Shown here: positions 58,054-64,000 of the stretch, piece after piece | Layout of the letters: each line of letters opens with the position of its first letter | Numbering within the stretch: position 1 is the first letter of the stretch | The notes under the pieces: generated by a model | Seen by the model: the letters and a program-made list of their open reading frames with translations, nothing else | Told to the model about the DNA's origin: nothing | The model's database searches: none | Program-made: the position numbers and the translations under genes | Assembly (NCBI GenBank): GCA_022818135.1 | Contig: JAFMSR010000018.1 | Location: 39,133,234-39,197,233 of the forward strand | DNA: 64,000 bases | Reading direction: 5' to 3' | From: Saxidomus purpurata | Lineage: Eukaryota > Mollusca > Bivalvia > Venerida > Veneridae

Positions 58054-59530
58054 GGTAAGGCAGCCCCTACTCAGCCTAAACTAGATACAATTTAAGTTGA
58101 ATTATAAATCAGTAATAGACCAGACAGCAGAATTTATGGAATACCGTATCGGTAGATGGTAAGGCAGCCCCTACTCAGTCTTGGAGACAATACTTCATCA
58201 TTCTGCCACCCGAAGTGAATTACTTTTTTATTGTAGTTTGTACTAACTGGGTCAGCCACTTGGTAGCAGTCAGAGGTGTGGGGTGAACACCATCAATTAA
58301 AAGTTTGCTAGTTAATGTTTCCCTAGATTTTGCTTCTGCAGTTGTACTTGATTTCCCCCTTCTGTTTTTTCGAAAATCTTCAATCAGTTTTGGTGACCTG
58401 TACCCTAGTTGAGTATTTATTTCTCTGATTAGATTGTTGACCTCAAAGCACTGTTCATGCACAGGCTTTTCATCAATTTCTTGCCAGTTAGGATCCCCTT
58501 TCAAACGGTTATACTCTTTTGGAAAAATTGGGGGTACTTCTATAATTCCAATATTAGTGCCAAATCTTTGTTTCAGTTCTAATAATTTTGAATATTCCCC
58601 ACTGAGATGACCTATGAGATGTGCAGTATCTGTGAACCTCTGAGAAATATACAGACCTTTTTTTACAGTAATATCACAAGTTCCGTGACAAAAAAGAACA
58701 AGTAAGGATGCAGTGATGTCACTTTTTTCAAGAATTTTTTCCACTTGGTGTCTGCCTACTGATGTAGTTCTACCAGACTGGATATCCCATTCAATGTTGT
58801 TGGTGTCAAGGCAGATGTGCTCTATCTCATTTTTCAGGTAACGCCCCTTACTATCGCTAACTATGATGACTTTTTCATAAAGTTGAGCAACCTCACCAAC
58901 TGAAGCAGAAGCTGTCTTCTCTAAAAATTTTACCAATTTGCGGGACTCTCTGTCTGTTGGGGGATTCATGCGAGTTTATGTCACTATTACCAAATAAATT
59001 AAAAAAGTAACTATCTAATCAAGGTATGCCGTTTTAGTTGAATACTACATTTTGTACGTGTCAGGTAAGGCAGTCCCTACTCATGACTAGAAAATATAAA
59101 ATTTTGGCTAAGGGATGGCTATCACTAGTGGAGGCAGTTGTCTTACTTTGTTTAGGGTATTGATACTTTGGAGTATGTTGCTCAAAAATTAACTAAAGTT
59201 AACTACAGACTAAAGTTAGGAATGATCTGTATTCTATTCGTCAGAGCAATTTTACTTTTCTGTCGGTTGTCTCACACCATGCGAACCCTTTTTCTTTTAG
59301 TACTATGTACTAAGTAGTTTGGTAAGGCAGTCCCTACACAAAACTACCCTGATTGGTTGATACACAAGTGACGCACTAATCAGGTAAGGCTGTCCCTACA
59401 CATGATGGATATACATGCACTTATGTTAGCAATAAGGAAATAATTGGGAGGATGCGCTAATAATCTTCCAAGAAGGGAAGACACAGAAAAGAAAAGGTCT
59501 GGTAAGGCAGTCCCTACACAAGACTTATTT
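58054..59530 (-). promoter_or_regulatory. six copies of a 20-bp motif in the LINE leader
   Basis: GGTAAGGCAGTCCCTACTCA on the plus strand (TGAGTAGGGACTGCCTTACC in LINE sense), with small variants, at 58054, 58158, 59064, 59321, 59393 and 59511. Two copies are in the spacer between the esterase ORF and ORF1, four in the leader of the esterase ORF, none inside an ORF. In RNA the core GUAGG-GACUG-CC(U)UAC can form a short hairpin. Role unknown. Confidence 0.65.
58220..58969 (-). CDS. SGNH/GDSL-type esterase-like protein of the LINE
   Basis: A 249-residue frame starting MNPPTDRESRKLVKF. Block I is VIIVSDSKGRYLKN with the presumed nucleophile Ser40. A 'CHGTCDIT' segment sits where the family has its Gly/Asn block, and block V is DGVHPTPLTATKWL with Asp226 and His229. 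A complete Ser/Asp/His set is therefore visible. Esterase domains occur in ORF1-region proteins of CR1-like LINEs, where their role is not settled. Here the domain has its own ORF, 203 bp upstream of ORF1. The frame is intact, which together with ORF2 suggests a young element. Confidence 0.75.
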   Translation of the reverse strand: MNPPTDRESRKLVKFLEKTASASVGEVAQLYEKVIIVSDSKGRYLKNEIEHICLDTNNIEWDIQSGRTTSVGRHQVEKILEKSDITASLLVLFCHGTCDITVKKGLYISQRFTDTAHLIGHLSGEYSKLLELKQRFGTNIGIIEVPPIFPKEYNRLKGDPNWQEIDEKPVHEQCFEVNNLIREINTQLGYRSPKLIEDFRKNRRGKSSTTAEAKSRETLTSKLLIDGVHPTPLTATKWLTQLVQTTIKK

Positions 59531-60454
59531 ATATTATTGATTAACCATTATCAATCAACCCGAGAAGAATATAATCGGGTTGAATATAGCACAGTATTAT
59601 AGTACTACGTACTGCGCTATTGTATTTATAAACCTAAATGGGTTGTTTATGTTAGGTCCGTGAAGGGGAGCAAACTCTAACTCAAAGAACTGTGCTAAAT
59701 AATAAATTGTTTAGCAAGAATGATGAAAAGTTTCGTTCTACTTCACTGTCTACTCGTAGTAGAGTGTATGTATATTGATTAGTACTTTATTTTGTTCACT
59801 GCCAGTCTTTTAGATAATTTTACTAAGAAAATTTTTTTGTTTTTCAAAATGGCCGACTGAAAACCTTTTTCGTCAAACAAAGGAGGAAAAATCAATCAAT
59901 ATTAAATCCCCTATTGTTTCCAACTAATTTGAAAATAACCCTTCAGTATGATAAATCTGATATTTAACAACACTATTAAAACACTTCTATTAGATTAATC
60001 TCCTGATTTAACACTAGATGATCCAGATATTTTAATCTTTTTTGTCCTGCTCAGATTTTCATGTCTTCCATCTTCCCTCAAATTGTGCAGGTCAAATAAT
60101 TAAAGCATCAAATATTATGTAAATTTTATATAGTAGTGGGGGGGGGGGGGGAAGGGTGTATTCATCACCTTCAGTGATAGTTCTAGTTTCTTGTGTTGTC
60201 ACTTGACTTGCAACATTATCATCATTATACAAAAACTTAAATTTGCCTGAATTTGCACATCAGACAATGTAAGATAATAAGCTTTCACAAAATGTTTAGG
60301 TAACCAGAGATGTATAAATAACATGTTAATACGTCTCTATTCTAAATGGCGTCACAATACAAGGACCAGTTTGCTTTCTTGCAGTGAATAGTTTAGTCTA
60401 AATAATTGAACATTGAAGCCAGTGAGATAGTTTTTGGACGGGCGCTTTCTTCTG
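59531..60454. other. noncoding stretch
   Basis: A hairpin CAACCCGA/TCGGGTTG lies at about 59557-59582. A short G-run is at 60138-60152. No exon is seen. Part of the left side may still belong to the LINE leader. Confidence 0.35.
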
Positions 60455-60665
60455 AGGTTTGACAACTATAAAATATCATAATGTAAGAAAATGGATCAAA
60501 CTGACAAAATGAATTAGGCTACGGCTAGGTAAGCCTAATTAATTTGGCATTGCAGTATGACCCCTTTCATATAGATCTGACATTTCATAACTGTCAAACC
60601 TTCAACAATTCTAAAATGTCAGCTTGTAAAATCGGTTAACCTTCATAGTGGAACTAGTGAGACTA
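60455..60665. repeat. head-to-head pair of the 144-bp hairpin element
   Basis: 60455-60520 matches the right half of 51349-51492 in the same orientation ('gacaactataaaatatca', 'gaattaggctac'). 60534-60665 matches the whole of it in reverse ('cctaattaatttggcattgc', 'tatgacccctttcatataga', 'gtgagacta'). The two meet around 'ggctacggctaggtaagcc'. Confidence 0.6.
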
Positions 60666-61006
60666 ATGGCCAGGTAGCCAGCACTATATATTATTCAGAG
60701 TTATGTGGGCTCATTCTTGAATATGATGCCGAGAGTTTCAATGATACAGGATTTATTTAGAGTTGTGTTCTTGGAAGTGGATAAATTTCTCTCTTTTTAT
60801 TAATCATTCTGTATTAGGAAGTGGGGAGCTACATGGAGGGGCATCATTAACGTTTCCAACAATAATATCCTTGTCTTTAGATATTTATACATAACCTTAT
60901 TACTTGTATTTTCATAGTTTCAGAGGCTGTTGCATTTGAAGGCAAGTGATAGATGCATGGTAAAAAGTGGAAGGGGCATCACTTTAGAGGAGTTGGAAGT
61001 TGACAT

Positions 61007-61160
61007 TGTTCGCTCTCATCTGGCGTTGATTTTTTTTTTCAAAAATGACATACAGGTTCTCATACATAAATATAAAATTAAAGGCTAGAATCGAGAATAG
61101 AAGTAAAAATCTAGATAGGAATTTGCAAACATCTATTGAAAATGTTGGTTTCACAGTATC
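61007..61160 (+). repeat. GCTGCTCGCTC-family repeat
   Basis: 'tcgctctcatctggcgttga', 'aatctagataggaatttgca' and 'attgaaaatgttgg' parallel 25092-25245. Confidence 0.5.
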
Positions 61161-61189
61161 GCTACACTACATGTACAATGTATATGTTT

Positions 61190-61630
61190 TTAGCTCACCT
61201 GGCACAAAGTGCCAGAGTGGGCTATTAGGATTGCATTCTGTCCGTCCGTCAGTCTGTCCACCATTTCCTTCATCGACATCTCCTCTGAAACCACTGGGCC
61301 AATGTTGATAAGAGTTTGCAGGGATGTTCCTTGCATGAAGCTCTATCAAAGTTGTTCAAAGAATTTCATTCCATGCAGAACTCAGGTTGCTATGACAACA
61401 AATAGGAAAATCTTCTCTGAAACCACAAGGCCTAGAGCTTAGATATTTGGCATGTAGCATTTTCTAGTGGACCTCTACCAAGATTGTTCAAGTTATGACC
61501 CCGGAGTCAAAATTGACCCCGCGTGGATGGTCACTTAGTTTTGCAAAGTCTTTATATAGGAAAAACTTTAAAAATCTTCTTCTCTGAAACCACAAGGCCT
61601 AGAGCTTAGATATTTGGCATGTAGCATCTC
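61190..61630 (+). mobile_element. AGCTCACCTG-family element, 3' shortened
   Basis: Begins TTTTTAGCTCACCTGGCACA, then GTCCGTCCGTC, 'ctgaaaccactgggccaatg' and two 'accacaaggcctagagctta' phrases. It stops near 61630 without the GAGCGATA end. Frames at 61045-61442 are repeat frames. Confidence 0.65.
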
Positions 61631-61699
61631 AAATATACACAATGTATCAGTAGGAAATTTACAAAGGCCCGTTTTCTTTCTGAATGGTAACTGGTGCGT

Positions 61700-62060
61700 A
61701 AGTGCTTGCAGTACTTTGACAGTTTGTCCAATGTCCAGTACTTATTTACATTTGGATTTTAATCAAACTTTCCACCGGATCAGTATGGAGTCTAGTTGTG
61801 CATATTATAATTTTAGGTCATATAGTCAAAGGTCAAGGTCACAGGAGCCTGAAATGGGGAAAAATCTTGTCCACTTTTCATCTCTAAAACCACTTTTTGG
61901 AGTTTCATCAAATTTTCAGGGTTGCATCTGTATGAAGTCTAGTTTTGCATCTAACAAGTTGGGTTCATACTGTCAAAGGTCATGGTCACAAGGCCTAAAA
62001 GTTGAAAATCTTGTCTGCTCCTAAACTCCTAAACCCTTTGTAGTAATTTCGTCAAACTTG
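61700..62060 (+). repeat. 'aaggtcaaggtcacagg' repeat
   Basis: Two to three loosely related units with 'agtatggagtctagttgtgc', 'tcaaaggtcaaggtcacagg' and 'aaaatcttgtcc'. A relative is at 62930-63120. The 136-codon frame at 61614-62024 lies on the repeat and is not called. Confidence 0.5.
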
Positions 62061-62073
62061 ACTTGAAGCAGTA

Positions 62074-62900
62074 TACAGTAAACTCCGCTTGTAACGAACT
62101 CCTCGGGACCTATCAAATTTGTTCTTTATATCCGGAGTTCCTTATATACGATGTATACATATTGAACTAAAATATATATTTCGAACAAGTATTTTTATAG
62201 TCAAATGTAATAAATACGAACCATCAACTTTTGATTTTCCTACCTCCCTTTGAAGAGTTATAAAAATATGTAACTGTTATCATTTTCTATACCCGTCAAT
62301 CTTTGTAAAATAATTGTATAGATTAATAAAACATAAAAAAGACAGTTCATGTTTTCATTGGCAATTCTTAAACAAATACAATTGAAGAAAGCTGATTTTC
62401 GCTAACTTGCAATAACTTGAATATTTAACAAGGTATTTTTCCCAAAATGGGATTTCATCCAATCTGTATACTAGAAACGCTCAGAATTATTTACGGAAAT
62501 ATTATCACTAGAATATCGTACTTAGCAATTATGTTTGTAAGCAATTATGTTTGTACTCTCATTTAACTAGTTTACCAAAACGTTACACATTTGTGATAAC
62601 TTACCTTTATGAATAATAGCTACAAGTGCGCTATAAAAAATTAAATGTAGACTGCAAAAGAAAAATGCAAAATCTTACTCTTCGGAACATAATATATTTG
62701 CAGTTCGATATATACGATGACTTTACTATACATTTTGCATTGTTAGGCCAGAAAAGATTGTTCGTTATATCCGAAGTTTCCTTACAACCGTAGTACGATA
62801 TAGCCGTATATTTTTACATTAAACAAAGAAGGGAAAAAATCGGGCCCAAAAAAACTGTTCGTTATATCCGAAGTTACGTTATATCCGGGAGTTTACTGTA
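62074..62900. mobile_element. MITE with TACAGTAAACTCCG ends
   Basis: The left end TACAGTAAACTCCG and right end CGGGAGTTTACTGTA are inverted and carry TA. Near both ends are related phrases ('ttgttctttatatccggagt', 'gttcgttatatccgaagtt', the latter twice). The 827-bp inside has no reading frame of note. CAGT ends with TA fit a Tc1/mariner-type mobiliser (inference). Confidence 0.7.
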
Positions 62901-63385
62901 GTAGGAAAAGTAGATGTGCATGTTATAATTTGGGGGCATATCGACAAAGGTCAAGGTCCCAGGGACCAGAAACATGACAATTTTGTCCACTCTTCACCTC
63001 CTAAACCCAGTCAGTCAAATGATCATATATCTTGGTAGGGGTATTGTTGATTACCGATGAACTACGCTTATTGAGTTAGAGGGCAGTGGGTCAATGGTCA
63101 TGGTCAATTTTTGAAGTGGGGGAGAAATATGTTTTCCCGGAAACAATTTTCTAGTTCTAAATTAGCTTTAGGAGACTGAATCTTGCATGCAAAATTTGAA
63201 CTAAGGTATGATGCTTATTGCTGAAGCCCAGGGAAGAGTGGAATAAGACACACTGTTCTTTTGAAATAATTGAGCTAAAATCTTACAAGACCACTTCTAA
63301 AAAATATCAAAGTTAGAGGGACCTAGGCATTGAACAACATGTATAAATTCCACTATAAGTAACCAGTATACAATTTATGTTGCAG
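62901..63385. other. noncoding, upstream of the TMEM53-like exon
   Basis: A piece of the 'caaaggtcaaggtc' repeat at 62940-63010, then unremarkable AT-rich sequence ending in a typical acceptor ('caatttatgttgcag') at 63385. Confidence 0.4.
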
Positions 63386-64000
63386 AGTACATTCACAGTA
63401 CAGACATTGCATCGATAACAAAACACGTCACAGATTTGGACCACCTCTGATTAACATATCTTCGTCAGCAATAAGAGGCACAGGAAACCTGACAATAGAA
63501 TTAGCACATTTGGCTTCCAAAGGATTGGATAAGAAACAAACAACAGAGAAATTTGTTCTCTACAAGGCTGATCCTACTTCTGGTCGAGATTCAAAAACTG
63601 TCGTGATTATTTTTGCATTTTATGGTGCTTCCGACAAAGCGATCGGCAATTACTGCAGACTTTACCATGCATACGGATTTGACACATTAATTGTGCCTAG
63701 TTATCTCAAACATTTTGCTTGGCCGAACATTTCACTAGAACTTGCTACAGATTTGTTAAATTTTGTGAAGAAGACGTGTTCAACGTACCCAAACATTGTG
63801 ATTCATGCTTTCTCTATGGGAGCATATAATTTTACTCTCTGTATGAGTGAAATGTACAAGGCACCAGAACTGTATTCAAGCATCGAAACAAAGATACGGG
63901 CCATCGTTTATGACAGTTTGACTATAGGTTCATTGAAAAACATGGCGCAGGGTGTTGGTTTAGGAATATCTAAAAATAGCATCGTAAGGACACTAGTCCC
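63386..64000 (+). CDS. TMEM53/DUF829-like protein, large exon (partial)
   Basis: After the acceptor at 63385 the frame beginning at 63387 is open to the window end, about 204 codons. Landmarks of the DUF829 family (alpha/beta-hydrolase fold) are VVIIFAFYGASDKAIGNYCR, LYHAYGFDTLIV, then IVIHAFSMGAYNF (the His-x-Phe-Ser-x-Gly nucleophile-elbow equivalent) and RAIVYDSLTIGSL. Human TMEM53, a nuclear-envelope protein, has the same order and also carries most of its sequence in one large exon. The first residues (VHSQYRHCIDNKTRHRFGPP) and the need for a split codon show that at least one exon lies upstream; I did not find it. The last roughly 70 residues are beyond the window. Enzyme activity is not established for the family. 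Confidence 0.75.

Larger units (their letters stand above)
51311..59530 (-). mobile_element. CR1-like non-LTR retrotransposon (LINE), nearly complete
   Basis: Read right to left: leader with motif repeats (59530-58970), esterase ORF (58969-58220), spacer with two more motif copies, ORF1 (58016-56949), a 2.1-kb inserted element (56944-54809), ORF2 (54730-51848) and a tandemly repeated 3' UTR. Esterase and PHD-like modules in the ORF1 region are known from CR1-like LINEs, which fits the RT sequence. Two ORF1 frameshifts at A-runs are the only coding damage I see apart from the insertion. The 5' limit and any LINE target duplication could not be fixed. Confidence 0.75.

Noticed and set aside
61614..62024. 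136-codon plus-strand open frame
   Set aside because: Lies entirely on dispersed repeats of the 'aaggtcaaggtcac' type; no family match.

Overview
The window is animal nuclear DNA, AT-rich, intron-containing and dense in repeats. Its dispersed repeats (for example units carrying CGTCCGTCCGT next to TCAAGGTCA, and palindromic AGCTCACCTG/CAGGTGAGCG elements) look to me like those of marine bivalves, probably a venerid-type clam. That is recognition from memory, not a search result. Four host genes can be supported. They are a first coding exon that resembles glutaminyl-tRNA synthetase (minus, 7402-7489), a complete six-exon ribosomal protein L17 gene (plus, 14366-24048), a complete three-exon forkhead gene of the FoxQ2 type (minus, 33032-35750), and the start of a large TMEM53/DUF829-like exon that runs off the right edge (plus, 63386-64000). 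Layout: 1-7400 is noncoding, with extreme poly(G)/poly(T) tracts and tandem repeats, and may be the first intron of the synthetase gene. 7.8-13.9 kb is intergenic with several transposon relics. 13.9-24.1 kb is RPL17, whose first long intron is filled by nested repeats. 24.1-27.5 kb is a block of bivalve-type satellite-bearing repeats. 27.5-32.8 kb is noncoding with foldback elements and a 23-bp minisatellite. 33.0-35.9 kb is FoxQ2. 36-46 kb is noncoding with a SINE, a hammerhead-like motif, long hairpins and a 1.7-kb inverted minisatellite element. 46.4-48.7 kb is a 5'-truncated, frameshifted LINE. 50.3-59.5 kb is a much better preserved CR1-like LINE on the minus strand. 60-63.3 kb is repeats. 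The most informative region is 50.3-59.5 kb. Read on the minus strand, the CR1-like LINE has an SGNH-esterase ORF, then an ORF1 with a Cys-rich PHD-like finger, coiled coil and RRM-like part, then an endonuclease/reverse-transcriptase ORF2 open for about 960 codons. A 20-bp motif recurs six times in the leader segments before the first two ORFs. The element has been hit by at least three younger insertions: a 2.1-kb TIR element exactly at the ORF1 stop (5-bp duplication), a 0.98-kb element with 58-bp TIRs (9-bp duplication), and a 144-bp hairpin element in a tandemly repeated 3' UTR. Many long homopolymer tracts are G on the plus strand, nearly free of C, and absent from sister copies of the same repeat, so they may be consensus errors rather than biology.
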